From Luscinia megarhynchos (lineage: Eukaryota; Chordata; Aves; Passeriformes; Turdidae): a stretch of DNA of 64,000 nt. Position numbers and translations under genes: made by a program. Under the pieces are notes generated by a model that worked only from the letters and a program-made list of their open reading frames with translations, ran no database searches and was not told where the DNA came from. Positions 1 to 13,065 of the stretch are shown here, piece after piece; position 1 is the first letter of the stretch; each line of letters opens with the position of its first letter. Location of the stretch: positions 38,257,889 to 38,321,888 of the forward strand of contig CM067592.1 in assembly GCA_034336665.1 (NCBI GenBank). Direction: 5' to 3'.

Positions 1-759
1 GCATTATCTGACTGTGCACTCTAGTAAACTGAAAAAGGCAGGTGTGACTACCTCATCATGTGCTGAGGTGAATAACCTGAGAGTCCTGACTATGGCCCTC
101 CCAACTGCTGCAAAGCCAACCCTGTTGACTGGCCAAAATAAGGACATGTTACTTAGTGGGGACCATGATGTGTTCACAAAACCTTCCCCATGTCTCTGCC
201 TTGGATAAATTTGTGTGTTGTGGGGCTGGTCTTTCAAATATCTTTCACTGATAAGCACATACTTGTGGGAACACTGGAATTTCACAAATTCCATTGATAT
301 AAGATAGCTTGAGGTCGTAAAGATCAATACACAACAACTCCAGATGAAGTGCTTTTGCATGATTTAAAATGAATAAATTCTTTATGAGCATTCATTTTAA
401 TATTAGTCACAGAAATTATTAAAAATGCAAAGGCTTGAAAGCTATTTTCATCAGTGTTACTTAATCAACCCAGTGTTTTTTTGCAACTCTGTCTTTATCT
501 TGAAAAGGAGAAGATATAAGGAATACAAAAAATGCAAAGTGTAGCTGTTACCATGGATTTTATGTAGAAGTCAATTGTGTGCCACATTGATTACTGTCAG
601 CACTAAACCCTAGATAAATTGGGTAAGATGGAAACCATACTATGTTAATATTTCCTATGACTTCAGCTCTTTTCCCCAGACAATTTCAATGAAACATGGT
701 AGTTTGGATATTTGTTTTTCTTATTATTCCTTTTCTGAAGAGTTGGCTTGTTCTTGCAG
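1..759. other. LRRC2 upstream intron, end portion; no recognised element
   Basis: This sequence lies 5' of the first coding exon and ends in its acceptor, so it is intronic. Open frames of up to 118 codons on the minus strand have no recognisable motif and I take them as chance. No repeat family, promoter element or RNA gene was recognised. Confidence 0.6.
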
Positions 760-905
760 GAGAAGCTTAATGTCAACAATATGGGGCATCAGGTGATAAT
801 ATTTGACTTTTCTGTCATAAGAGGACTCTGGGAAACTCGAGTTAAGAAGAACAAAGAACGTCAGAGGAAGGAGAAAGAAAGATTAGAACAAAGTGCATTG
901 GAGAG
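760..905 (+). CDS. LRRC2: LRRC2 first coding exon (CDS from 781), N-terminal basic helix
   Basis: The exon is preceded by a pyrimidine-rich stretch and TTCTTGCAG (AG at 758-759) and followed by the donor GTAAG at 906. The first 21 nt are 5' UTR. Coding starts at ATG 781, chosen because it gives the conserved MGH start and sits in strong context (A at -3, G at +4). It encodes residues 1-41 plus two bases of codon 42. Residues about 20-42 are dominated by Lys, Arg and Glu (for example [20 protein letters not shown]), which predicts a charged amphipathic or coiled-coil helix. An out-of-frame ATG at 770 overlaps this start (separate entry). Because the exon begins with an acceptor, at least one non-coding exon must lie upstream of the window. 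Confidence 0.93.
770..796 (+). promoter_or_regulatory. Overlapping upstream ORF in LRRC2 5' UTR
   Basis: An ATG at 770-772 lies 11 nt upstream of the LRRC2 start in another frame. It reads eight codons (MSTIWGIR) to TGA at 794-796, ending inside the LRRC2 coding region. Its context is weak (T at -3, T at +4), whereas the main ATG has A at -3 and G at +4, so leaky scanning would favour the main start. This is read directly from the sequence; any effect on translation is inference. Confidence 0.55.
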
Positions 906-1973
906 GTAAGAAAACTTTTGTGTTGTTAATTCTAACCAAATCTCTTCTTATTATCCATTAACATTGCTATATACTAAATATAAATATATATAATAAATAT
1001 TATGAATATACAAAATAATAATTGATTATTATTGTTTTTTGGTTTGAGTTTGATTTCAATGACATCTTGCTTCCTTTCCTCATAGGATAATAAGATAAAT
1101 GCGGCACAAACAATACTTGTGTTTCATTAGTCTGCTGTTTCCTATGCATAATATATATGCATAATATATTTTATTGTTTACCATAAACATAAATTGAAGA
1201 GAAAAATAACATATATATTTTATCTTTCTATTTCTCATGTGCTGCATAAAAGTATGGATTATTAGTTATAGAATGTGTGAACACATGCTCTTAAGTTTCA
1301 GTACTAAGAAATACTTTAAGAATTTTTGTTGTGTTGACAGGAGAAGGAAAGGGAGTTATATTAGTGGCCACATTTAATTGCTTTTGAATAGGCAATAGCA
1401 AAGAGAATAAGAATTCTTAGGTTATTTTTTCTTGTTGGGGTATTAAAGAAGGCCTTGATATAATGTTTATACTCAATGATAATTTTATTGGTTTTATTAT
1501 ATTGATTTTTTAAACGATATTTCGCTTCCCATAGGATGCTGTTAAATATTAAACTGTGTTGGCAAGTTTGGAAACATATGACTTAATCAATTTCCTCCCT
1601 CTGAGAAGAGAAAAAATCACTTTCTGTTTTAAAAATAAAATGCACAGGGTTAAACAGTGCCCTTGTTTAAGAGCATAATTACATTGAACCTTTGTGTGGT
1701 GTTCCAGTGTTCTCAGGATACCCTCACTAGTAGATCCTCGCTGCCAGTGCAGCTGGTCTAAGAGGAGACCAGGATAATAAAAAGTCAGGCTGTCCTTTCC
1801 ACGGGACCTTTCTCTTCAAAACAGCCATAGCAGCAGTCTTGGTTTTCCCATCCCCACCAAAGCTCACATTAAAAACTGTTATCCTAACTAAAACAGAAGA
1901 AAAAAAAGAAACAAGAAGTTCACCCTCCAGACTGAATTCTCTAGCAAGGATAAGCTTTCTTTTTGGTGTGAGC

Positions 1974-2525
1974 TGTGCCCTGGTTTCAGCCAGGATAGTT
2001 AATTTTCTTCTTAGTAACTAGTACAGTGTGGTGTTTTGGATTTAGTATGAGAATAATGTTGATGACATACTGTTGTTTGGATTGTTGCTAAGTAGTGCTT
2101 ATGCTAAGTCAAGGACTTTTCAGCCCCTCTGATAGTGAGGGGCTGAAAAAATAGCCGGCAGGCAGCACAGCCAGGACAGCTGACCTGAATGTGATATTCC
2201 ATACCATAGAACATTATTCTTGCTATATGAATTGGTGGAGTTGGTCAGAGGTGAGTGATTGTTTCTCAGGAATCAACTAGGAATGGGTCAGCAGGTTGTG
2301 AGCAGTTATATTCGACATAATTTGTTTCTCTTGGGTTTTCTTTCCCTCTTTTCATTATTATCAATATTAATTGTATTATTATATTTTACTTTGTTTCTAT
2401 TATTAAACTATTCTTAATTTACTTTACTTTTTTCCTTTTTCTGATTTTTCCACTGGTCTCACCAGGGTTTTGGGGAGCAAATATCTGTGTGGTACTTGGT
2501 TACCATCTGGGGTTAAACCATGACA
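1974..2525 (+). mobile_element. Solo LTR, avian ERVL-like family (copy 1)
   Basis: The block runs from TGTGCCCTGGTTTCAGCC to GGGGTTAAACCATGACA, so it has TG...CA ends. Its internal order is that of a common bird LTR: GTTAATTTTCTTC, a GGATTTAGTATGAGAATAATGTTGAT-like segment, CAGCCAGGACAGCTGACC, GATATTCCATACCAT, then a T-rich ATTAAAC poly-A region. No flanking internal retroviral sequence is present, so it is a solo LTR. A perfect 13-bp inverted repeat lies at 2117-2149. I do not see a clear 5-bp target duplication. Family assignment is from memory of avian LTRs and needs a library search for the exact name. Confidence 0.8.
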
Positions 2526-5500
2526 GCTGAGGGAGGGATGTTTGCTGTTTCCCTTATGGTAGAAAACACAAGGGAAAGGATTTGGGATCGAACTTGATCA
2601 AACCTTTTTTCTGTCCTAATATGGACAACATCCCCCTGCCACTTCTTTTTGGTTTTTTCGGTTTTCTGTGGTGCAGAAGACAACTTTTGATTGCACTAAT
2701 ACAGAAGCAAATGATGGTAAGTTCTCCCTGCTAGAGGGAAAGAGGGTAGCCTTATGTCCTCTGAAGTAGTTAATTTGAGCTGCCATGGCTTTTGTCAGTA
2801 GCATATGTTAAGAGTAAGTTCTTACAGTGACTTGTATTTTCCATGAAAGCAAGGTATTCTCCCTGTTTTCTTCTGCCTGTGCTTAATTGTTGGAGACACA
2901 CTTCCATCTGCAAGAGTGGAGCTTTTCCTGTGGTTTTTTTCCATTGATGATGTCTAAATTAATTCTCTTATCTTCCTGTACCATAATAGGAAATTTAAGA
3001 TATAATGCACAGAAATAGAAGTTCCCAGGTACACTTGTTGGATGTGCAAACGATTTTTGTTATCTTCCTCTAAATTGCAATTTGCATATTGTACTTTGTA
3101 TAGCTGTGTGTCTTCATGCAGTCAGATTGCCTTCCAGTTAGTTCTACTGGTAGAGCTCCTGGAAAAAAAGGAGGAAATACATTAGAGTTTGTCTCCTGAA
3201 TATGAGTGATCAGTATTACACTCACTGAAACAAATGACAAAGTTCATGTTCATTCTCATGGTACAAGCCTTATAGCATGTTCAAAGCTGATAGAATAATG
3301 GTCAAAGTAATAAGAATATTAGTAATAAAGTGCCAAATTCAGTTAAAAGAAAATCCTCTTTGTTTTATGAGGTGTGCAGTGACCACTAGCATTTAGGTCC
3401 TAAATGTCAGCCCACAAGTTATTTCTTAAGTGCTTTTTGGTGGTCTCAAGTGTTGGACCAAAAAAAATTCTAGTTTTTGGCTTGAAAGTGCAAATAAAAT
3501 TGTATTTCTAATTAAATAATAGAAATAATGTTTCTGTGTATAAATACATTTCATTATTTTATGGAGTTCTGCATTGACTAAATTCAGGTATTATACTCAG
3601 GGTTTAAAATTTTTGTTATTGTCAGGTAAGTCCATGGACATCAATGCAAGTTCATACTGTGCCACTGTACAAAAATATTTTGGAAGCACTTTGATCCAAA
3701 ATTATAATTCCCAGAAGACATTTAGAGATAGGACTTTCCTGAGATGAGGACTGCATCCTGGCATTTACATTTAAGATTCTAGATATTTACTTTGGCCAGA
3801 AGTCAGAGCAGATTCCTAAGTAGGGTTGAAAATAATAGTTTCTCTGCAAATACAGTCATGCAATAGAGTATGGAATCTGGCCTTTGGGGCTGCTTTGTTT
3901 TTTCTTTTTTCTCTTTTTTCTTTTTTCTCTTTTTTTTTAACAAAACCCAGTTTTTCTCAAAGAGGTTGTAATTTAGTAATGCCTTTGGGATTGTGCAGTT
4001 TCTTGATATGCTATATTACTATGTAAAATGACCTGATAATATACAGTGAAATGTAGTATGCATTATTCGAGGACAATGTTCCTGTTAACCTCTAGGGAAC
4101 TTAGTTTGCATTGGGGCAAAGTAATTTAGTTCGTGTAGCCTCATTAAACTGTAACCTGTAAGACAGTTTTTGACTGAAGATTTTCTTAAAATGAAAATCT
4201 CACAAATGAATGAAAAGCTTCAACTGGGCATTAATTGGTGAGGTGTTATAAAGATTTGTTTACGAGGCAGACATTTAAGCAAATGGCCAGTGAAAGCTGA
4301 TTAGGACAGCCAACTACTGAGAATGCTGGCGTTCTGAGATACTGGTATTAGATAATTTTTTTGTTGATTTAATTCAGTTTGTTTCTTCTTTGGTTTTGTG
4401 GGACTATGAAACTACGGCAGTTTAAAGAACACAAGTAAAACAGCTGCTGAATATGAAAGAAAAAGCAGTGGAACAGTATAGGATAGGCTTATTTTCATTT
4501 TATGCCACGTTATTGATCCCGTCAGACAAGCCCATTTGAAATCTCCCATAGGATATGAACCACAAAATGTTACAAAAAGTGTGCACTGTCCTGATATTTC
4601 TTTTACATTTATGAAAGTGCATATTATGGAAATAAGTTTGTGTTTATAGCATTGTTTTATATTTAATCTTCTAGATCCTGGTGGTGGTGAATAGTCTTTT
4701 ATTGTTACCCAAAATACGGAATGCTGTCAGATGACCTTAATGTGGTATGATGAGTTTTTTACATTGAGATGTCTTTTTTGTTTTATTTTTCACTCTTATT
4801 TCTCTCTCTCGTTTTTTTTTTTTTTTTTTTAAGGGAATAAGAGTGAAAGTTTACAGTTAGATTTTTTTTGAGGGATTGCAACATGTTTGTTATTTGTGCA
4901 AAAAGCAGGTAAGATAAATCTGAAGGCTAACAAATTAAGCATTCAAGTGAGGAAATGCCAGAGCTGTTTGCCCAGATTAGCTATCTAAATCTTTGCTGCG
5001 AAATGGCACAGCCTCCTCTGTCCACCAACACACATGCAGCAAAAATAAAAGTTTGTTCAGCTACCTCTTCCAGTGTCTCTTCTATAAAAATTTTTTCTCA
5101 AAGTCTGGCTAATTAAAAATGCATGTTTTATTTTTTGAGTTATATACTCCCTGAATATTAAAAGTAAAAAGCAACAGGAAAACTACACTTTGCAGGCAGA
5201 CCTTTTTTTTTCTCTGAGAGGTCACATGTTTGTTTAATAAAAAAGATTTGTCTCTATCTCTCTGCCAAACTTCAGTGTTATTACTCTATTTGTACCTGAC
5301 TTAAGATTTTATTTGTTATGTTTATCTTTATTCTTCTACTCAATACTCAATGCAGAACTTTTCCCAAGCTAGTCAAAAACTGAAGCTTTGGCCCCAAACA
5401 CAAATTACAGTCAACAATTTTGGTTTAGATCTGCAGAACTAATAAATATATTAAGTTATTTGCCTTTGTTTGCAGGCAGTTGTGCACACAGACCATGCAT

Positions 5501-6113
5501 CTAAAGAAATGCAAAGTACATTGTAAGGTAAAAGCCAACGTTCAGCCACAAGCCTTTAAAATGCATGGAAGAGCCCGGCAGTGACACTGAAATTGAATCA
5601 ATCCAATTGAATTTGAAGCAAATGTTACTCATCCATCAGGAATATTATCCTGGGCTGAGCTCCAGTTTTACTGAGATGCTTCTCTAAAAATTCTATAGGA
5701 TTATTTAATGATCCTGCATGGGTAGTGATTTTGATTTCAACATTGCTCAGGAGTTCTAAACTGTGTCACCATGTAGTGTCCCAGTCAATTCTTGTGTCCT
5801 GGTTTAGAGGGAATAGTTCCTTTCCTTACCTCAGAATCACAGCTTTTCCCCAAAATCTTCTAATCAGACATTTGACAGAAGGTACCTGCAGAAGGAAGAA
5901 CAATTGAAAGAAACCCAGTTACTCCTCATTTGTTTCAATGGCTCTGAAATCCCTAACACTGCACACTTCTTTTCCAAGCTGATTGCTCCTTTGAAAAGTC
6001 CAATCACTGAGTTTATTGTAGAGCAACTCTTTGCATCAGGTTGATTAGATTCATAATTTTGTTGGAGAAAATAAAATGTCAAACAGGGAACTCCCATGTC
6101 CTTGAAAAGAACT

Positions 6114-6216
6114 ATTATTCTTATTCTTATTCTTATTCTTATTCTTATTCTTATTCTTATTCTTATTCTTATTCTTAATAATAGTAATAGTAATAGTAAT
6201 AATAATAATAATAATA
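6114..6216. repeat. Hexamer microsatellite (TTATTC)n then AAT/AATAGT-rich tail
   Basis: About ten perfect TTATTC units run from 6114 to about 6175, then the sequence switches to AATAGT and AAT units up to about 6216. The array is open in frames on both strands (Ile/Leu one way, Arg/Ile the other), which explains low-complexity open frames here. Confidence 0.95.
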
Positions 6217-9200
6217 TAATAATAAATGCTGTGAATCTTTTTTCTGAAGGTATATCCAGTAGTGAAGTAGTATTTGGGAAATGATTACCTGAGAAAGAAT
6301 ACAGCACTAACCAAAATGAAAATACTTGAATCTTCTATTTCCCTGCTGGTCTTGTTTCATAACTATATTGTCCTGGAAGCTTATTTTTTATGTTCATACT
6401 GAGGTCAAATTAGGCCTGACTTAACTATCTTCAGTTTTTTAATTGAAGAAAATAATTATTGTTTCTTTAATTGGGCTTTAACTGTTTGATCAAGGCCTAG
6501 ATGAAGATGAAAATATTTTATTGTTAAATAGTATTAAAAAGACATGAACTTCAAGAGAGCTGTGTTTTTGTAACTTATCTGTCATATGTGGAAATGAGTT
6601 TCTGGAATATCATAAGTCTTTAAAGTGTCAAGACCAGAAATATAATTTCTCTAAAAGTATATTAGTATTTAGAAGATTATTTTATTTTTGTGGACTTTTT
6701 TTCTTTTTGCCTCACTAGTTTAGATACTTTTCTTCTAGACATCTTTCCTGAAGATTCATGTAATAGCCTCCAGATATGACAAACATGGAGGAAATTCTGT
6801 CTAATTTGAGAATTGTCACCAAATGAAGACTTAAAAAGGTCTTTATTTTCATAATGATCCCTTAAAAAGTACCATCATCTCAATCTTTTGACAGCAACAG
6901 AGCAGAATGACAACCATGTAGCCAAATAGATCCCTTTGGTTTGATCTCAACTGAGCCTGCAAATTTACAGCTTTGTCATCTTCTCTTCATGATACTTATA
7001 TCTGGCTTGATATAAGTTGAAACTCCAGGCCAGTAAGGCTTATAATAACTAGTCTGGGTAGTAACTCGAGGGTACAGCCAGATGTTGTAAATTATTAGAC
7101 CCTTTGCCCCTGGGAAATACAATGTTTTCATACTGCAATATACTATACAAAATTATGCACTTTTGTTGCTCCATTATTAATTCACCTTCCCTCTGTTCTA
7201 AATGTGCTTGTACACAATACTTGCATTCTTTAAAAGCCTAACAAAGCACGTTACCATAACGTAATATTTGAATAAAGAGGAAAATTGACACAGGATTTCC
7301 ATATCTGTGTGCAATATACCTGTTGAATTCCCTGGTAGGTTTAATTTTTAAGCCCTGTCTTTCTTCTGAGATAAGTATTTCACTGACTGGTTTGCTTAAC
7401 AGCTATTTTTGTTGTATGCATTTTATTTTACTTTGTTAGCAATGACCTCCTGAGTTTTGTGTTTTGTACATGTTATCAGAAGACTGTGAGAGGGCAGTTT
7501 GTTTTTTCAGCTTTAATGTAACTCCTTTAGCATTTTTGATACTCCTTTTTTTGAGACAGTAAAATTTTAGATCTGAGACCTCTACTCTAGTGTTCCAGGG
7601 ATCTACCTGACAAAGCCAGCCCTGATGACTAGTAATGCAGCTTACTTTTATTGAGTTAGACTTTTTGACCTCTTTTTTCTGTTGTTTAAATTTCTAGCAT
7701 TCTTAGAATTTATACTCTGAGGAATGAGTCAGTCATTTTTGGGCTTGAAGGAAGAACAATGAGTACAAAACCTGCTCATTTTGTAGGCAACTTTTTTTCA
7801 GTGCACTAAATTATGCACTGAGTGAATCAAGGAATTCCACAGAAATGACAGGGTAGCAATGCAGAGTAAAGCTTCACAGAAGGGCAGGAAAGCTCTTTGT
7901 GGAGAACTGGAGCATGTGAGAATGAGCAGTACAACAGTGGTAAATGTTGAAATATTTTAGAAAAAAATAATTCTAGGTATTTGGTCCTATAGTCCTTATG
8001 GCTCCTGCCTTTTAATTGTTCAGATAATTTTGTTCTTTTCTGTGAAATTCAGTTAACACCTTCCCTACACCACTTCACTTCGTAGCCATACAGTGTTTTA
8101 GAGTTATATAGCTATCTATACTCACTGGTACACAGGTTTTGGAACAAAATATGAGGAGGTGGTTTGGGACTGTTTATTTTTAATTATAATGTATGAAAAT
8201 ATTGTTTTGTAGCTTTTTCTAGCAATCTCTTGCTATTGCAATATCCATACTCTGCTGTGTTGGCAGTTTCTGGGGTACAAATGACAGATTGAATAGTTAA
8301 GATCAACACTAAAAATTGAATTGGCTCATGTGTCAAAGAATCTGAAAGATTTTTGAACTATCATGCCTGCTGATATGGAAAACTCTGTCATCTGAGAGCT
8401 TCTAGACTGCAACTGATGGGGATACCCTTAGCAGGGCTGCTTAGTGAAATCAGGTGTTTGGACGTCTCTCCCTCTGTAACAGAAAATTTAGAAATATTAG
8501 CTACAGCTTGTTGACATATCACAGTGTGGGCTAAGGAGATGTATCTGCTTTAACCTATTTTCTTGTCTTTGTCATATCAAATAAACTCAGACAAGGTTTG
8601 TGGAGATATTGTGCATAGTTGGTGGACTCTTCCTTGACTGTGCTAACAACTTGAGTCCACACTAGGGACTCCCTGGGCCGAAGGATTTTCTATCACTCCA
8701 GCTTATTTTTTCTTAACTCACTTACGTATCACAATTAAACATTCCACAACGCAGTAGTAAACTGGGAGCTTTATTTCAAATATATTTTAGTATTCTTACA
8801 TGTCCCCTATCAATACTTCTAATATCAGGGATTATTCCAGATGTTGACTTGTGAAGTGCATTCTGATGTCTATAATGAAAACTGAAGCCAAGAATGAGTA
8901 ACATTTCTGCAGCTCTCAATAACTTCTATAACTATTCCTTTCATATTTTGAGAAGTTATTGTTCCCATCATCTCTGTGAAGCATGACATGATAAGAATCC
9001 TTTTCCTACTCATTTGTATACCTGCAGTAAGTTCATTTGCTTTTTTTGTTTTTTATAAGAGCTCATGCTTCCTTCTATTTTTTTTCATTTGAGGGCAAAT
9101 ACAATTTTATATTTTAAAAAATATTTATGCAATTTTTGAAACAAGGGATAAAGAGAGCCTTACTGTCTTTTCATTAGAATGTACTTAGTCTGAGTTTGTG

Positions 9201-9889
9201 CTGCCTTCATATTGTCTGTCAATATTTTATCCAGTGAGCTACCTTTTAATCATGCTCACAGTTAATTCACCTCCTAAAATATTTGTAGAAGGTGTTTTTC
9301 TGTATTTTATAAGGATGTTATTTAGGAATACATTGCAGTGATTATTACAGAAGGGATTTTCTGCAGTTCTCTTATGTTCCATGTGTAGCATACTGTGCCT
9401 TGAAACTCTCCTCTGGTGGTCCCTCAGGCTTGCTCCTCTGATAAATGGTTATATGTATTTTCCAAAAGTGTAGAAAGTGCCTGCAGTGTGCCCCTGTGCT
9501 CTGTGTCTTTGCCATTGCTCTGCTCTCTGCTTCTGAGTCTCTCTAAAATCCCCCAAGATTTCTCTGAGTGCCACAATGTATACAACTGTCTCAATACTTT
9601 TCTATCCAGGCATGCGGTTTTGCTCTCTAAAGACTTATTTCGATAACATTAAGTCAACTATGGCTTTTAATCTGGGCTACTGTATTTCCATAAGAGTAAT
9701 CTGCGATGCAGTTTCATACCTTGTTAGGGGCATCCAAAAGTCATTTATTTCAGCAAGATTTTGGGACATGCTTCTTGTACCTAAGTTTTTGACTGGTTTC
9801 CTGTATGTGCTTAAAACCAGACATTCTGGTTTTAATCCTGACAAATCTGGGCACCTTTTTGGATGGAACCATGGCATTGCTGGATAAGA

Positions 9890-11052
9890 GCAACGAATTG
9901 GCATCATCTATCTGGACTCAATGCAAGCGTTCAATGCTGTCTCACATGACAGGTTTGACTCTAAATAGGGGGTCATGGATTTGATGGATGGACTGCCTGG
10001 TGGATAAAGACCTGGCTGGATGGTCACATGCAAAGTATTAGACAATAGATTCATGACCAAGTGGAAACCAGTGATGAGTGGTGTCCCTCAGGAGTCAGGG
10101 GTGGGGCTGATGCTGCTCAGCACCTTTGCTTTGGTGACATGGACAGTGGGATTGAGGGCACCCTCAGCAAGCTCACAACACCAAGCTGTGTGATGCAGTC
10201 ATGCTGGAGGGAAGGGATGCCACCCAGAGGGTCCTTGACAGGCCTGAGAGGTGGGTTTGTGCAAAATGCATGAAATTTGACAAAGTGAAATGCAAGGACT
10301 TACACCTGGGTTGAGGTGATCCCAGACACATCTACAGGCTGGGCATAGAACTGATTGAGAGCAGCCCTGAGGAGAAGGACTGGTGGGTGACATTTGACAA
10401 AAAATGAAACATGAGCCAGCAATGTGTGTTCACAGCCCAGAAAGCAACTGTGTGTTGGGCTGTGTCAAAAGCTGGTCAAGGGAGGTGATTCTATCCCTCT
10501 ACTCTGCTCTTGTGAGACTCCACATCCAGCTCTGATGGTCACAAAATAAAACCATGGAACTGTTTGAACAATTCCAGAGGAGGCCATGAAGTTGATAAGA
10601 GGACTGGAACACCCCTCTTATGAAGACAGGCTGAGAAAAGCCTGAGAAAGCTTGGGTGGTTCAGCCTGTAGAAGAGAAAGTTGCTTGGAGGTCTCATAGC
10701 ATCCTTCCAGGATTTGAAAAAGGGCCACAAGGAAGCCAGAGAGTGTCTCTTTATCAGGAACTGTATGGACAAGGGAAGATGACTTCAGACTGAAAGAGAA
10801 GATATTAAGAAGAAATTAGATTAGATATTATGAAGAAATTTTTAACTGTGAGGGTGATGAGGCACTGAACAAGTTACTCAGAGAAGCTGTGGATGCTCCA
10901 TCCCTGAAAGTATTCAAGGCTCATTTGTGGCTGAGGGGAGAAGTTGAGCAACCTGGCCTTGTGGAAGGTGTCCCTGCCCATGGCAGTGGGATTGGAACTA
11001 GATGATCTGCAGCATCCCTTCCAACCCAAGTAATCCTATGATTCTGTGATTC
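9890..11052 (+). mobile_element. CR1 LINE, 5'-truncated, 3' end intact
   Basis: The copy contains diverged CR1 ORF2 reverse-transcriptase sequence (TATCTGGACTCAATGCAAGC, matching the conserved DFSKAFDTVSH block), the GAACAATTCCAGAGGAGGCC and GAAGACAGGCTGAGAAAAGC segments near the ORF2 end, and the 3' tail CCTATGATTCTGTGATTC. Frameshifts and stops make it inactive. Orientation is + because the ATTCTGTG tail is at the right end. Confidence 0.9.
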
Positions 11053-11865
11053 GGTTTCATGTGATACTCTTTTTTACATCTTAGCATTGTAGAGAAGAAT
11101 TCCATGATTAAGTGGTAATACATGTAAAGGTTTTGTTACTTCCTCTTTGAGCTTTATAAACTTGCACGTGTTTCTCTTTCCAGGACATGACGTATTTACT
11201 TCCTATAGGGGTACTTTATCCTGAACTTTGTGTTTTTCTTAAGCTCTTAGTTTTTTTTAATCCTCTAGATTCAGGTTTCTATCAGAGGATAGAGATGACA
11301 TAAATGAGTCCTATGCACCACAGGATATAGAATTCAAAGTGTGAGGTCAGATTTATGATACAAGGGGCTCTGCAGTGTCTTATGAAGGCTTGCTTCTGTT
11401 AATCAACCAGTTCTTTAATTGACTAAGCTGAAATAAATATCTTCTAACTACAAGCATGAGCTTTTGAGAATGCTTAATTATGCCAAACTGAATTTGCACC
11501 TGAAGTTATATGAGAAAAAGCTTGCCTTGGAAGTGATGTAAAAGTTACACTGAAAGTGAATCTGAAATCAGTTGGCAGCTGACAATTTTGACCTCTACTT
11601 TTAAGAAGATATTGGTGTAGAAACTAAAATAAATCATTATACTAGAACAAGGAAGGAAAGGGTAAAAAGGAACTTCTTACCATTTTTTCCCCATAGAAAA
11701 TATTTTCATATATCACCAGATATTTGATTTTCTTTATGCATATAACTCGTTCTGTGAGAATATATTTCCTATCCTAGCAAATTAAGGATCATAATTTTTG
11801 CTCTTTTTCATACCAGTTTGCTCAGTCTCCACTTTTCTGTTGTTCTCTGGGTGTCAATATGTAGT

Positions 11866-11867
11866 TA

Positions 11868-11900
<33 letters not shown>
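11866..11900. repeat. (TA)n dinucleotide tract
   Basis: Near-perfect TA repeat of about 35 nt, 130 nt upstream of LRRC2 coding exon 2. Confidence 0.95.
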
Positions 11901-12030
11901 GTAAGTAGCCAATACTTTGGATGAATAATTATATTTCGTTAAGTTTCTTCTGCAAACACAGATTAAGCTCTAGAACTTACCTGACATTTTTTCAGCTGAT
12001 TCACATGAACATTTTTTGGCACTATTTCAG

Positions 12031-12241
12031 GATAAAACAGGAATGGAATTTGATACTAGAGTGCCGTAAGAAAGGTATTCCTCAATCAAAATACCTGAAG
12101 AATGGCTTTGTAGACACCAATGAGAAGAACCTGGACACTCATGAAAAGACTCCTCAGATCAAGAAGAGTCATGCCTTGTCAGATGGAGTAAATAAGGAAC
12201 AAAACAAGTTTATTTTTCAGCTTTCTGGAGAGCAGTGGACG
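12031..12241 (+). CDS. LRRC2: LRRC2 second coding exon (linker before the LRRs)
   Basis: The acceptor is CTATTTCAG (AG at 12029-12030) and the donor is GTAAAT at 12242. The exon enters in phase 2, so AG from the previous exon plus G makes Arg 42, and it ends on a whole codon (Thr 112). It encodes I-K-Q-EWN, an ECRKKGIP motif typical of LRRC2, a polar and variable middle, and an LSGEQWT end that leads into the LRR domain. The middle portion (about residues 65-98) is rich in Lys, Asn and Asp and looks disordered. Evidence is conserved motifs plus frame continuity with both neighbours. Confidence 0.95.
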
Positions 12242-13065
12242 GTAAATATAACAGAAAATATGTTTCTGTTGGCAAAGAATTTGGGTGTCTTAGACTGTAT
12301 CTTTTAATCTCCCTTTTTTTTAATGGCAAATGCATATGAAATTGATGCTTTTCCACAGTGAATCGACCAAAGTATTTTTACCTCAGCCTGAACTAGTGGT
12401 TTAGTTTTCAGGTATCTGTATTTTAAATTCTCTGCTGATATATGTAATTTATTTCTCTTAATAATTTTGGTGTGGACAATAATATTACAATAAGGTCTCT
12501 TTCTCTAACATTCCCCAATGGGTGAAGAGAGATGAATATAATATTTGTAGGCTTATTGCTGTCTTCTACTAATCAGAGATCTGTATTCTTGCTCTAATGT
12601 TGTGATCACACTTTATCAAGCTCTGCTCGGTTTAAAACTGATATTAGCATCAATCCACAAGGGTCTAACTGAAAAAAGCACATTTGACTTGCAGATAACT
12701 TTGATGTGAAATAGCAGTTTGCAGATAAGATGCAACTCCTGGCTTGAAATTGAGCAAGTGGTGAGTTAGAGTTGGTCAGAAACTTTCTGGAGTTGTAAAA
12801 GCTTTAATTGAAATATATTTGGAGAAATACTACTTTATAATTGATAATGTGAAATTAAAATTTCTAATTTCATGTAGTATTTTCACTCCAAAAAATATAA
12901 GTCAGAATATAAGTCTAGTCATAAGCTAGAATTATTTTTTGAATGACCTGAAGTGCAACTTTAGCTTAGATTTGATCTTGAATCTGATGATACTTTCTTT
13001 TTCAGTTTTCTTTTTTTTTTCATTCTTCTTCCCTCTAAATAAACATGTAATATTTGAAATTTCAG

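Larger units (their letters stand above)
906..12030 (+). other. LRRC2 intron between coding exons 1 and 2
   Basis: An intron of about 11.1 kb. It contains an LTR (1974-2525), a T-rich tract at about 4810-4831, a hexamer array (6114-6216), a CR1 copy (9890-11052) and a TA tract (11866-11900), listed separately. The stretches 906-1973, 2526-6113 and 6217-9889 are AT-rich single-copy-looking sequence in which I recognise no gene or repeat. Confidence 0.85.

Noticed and set aside
4..360. Open frame of 118 codons on the minus strand at the left edge
   Set aside because: No domain, no splice context and no recognisable relative; consistent with chance in low-stop sequence, though a repeat origin was not excluded.
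5864..6307. Open frame rich in Leu and Ile-Arg repeats
   Set aside because: Product of translating the TTATTC/AAT microsatellite; both strands are open for the same reason.
9576..9907. Opposed open frames just upstream of the CR1 at 9890
   Set aside because: No recognisable CR1 or gene motif; frames are antisense shadows of each other.
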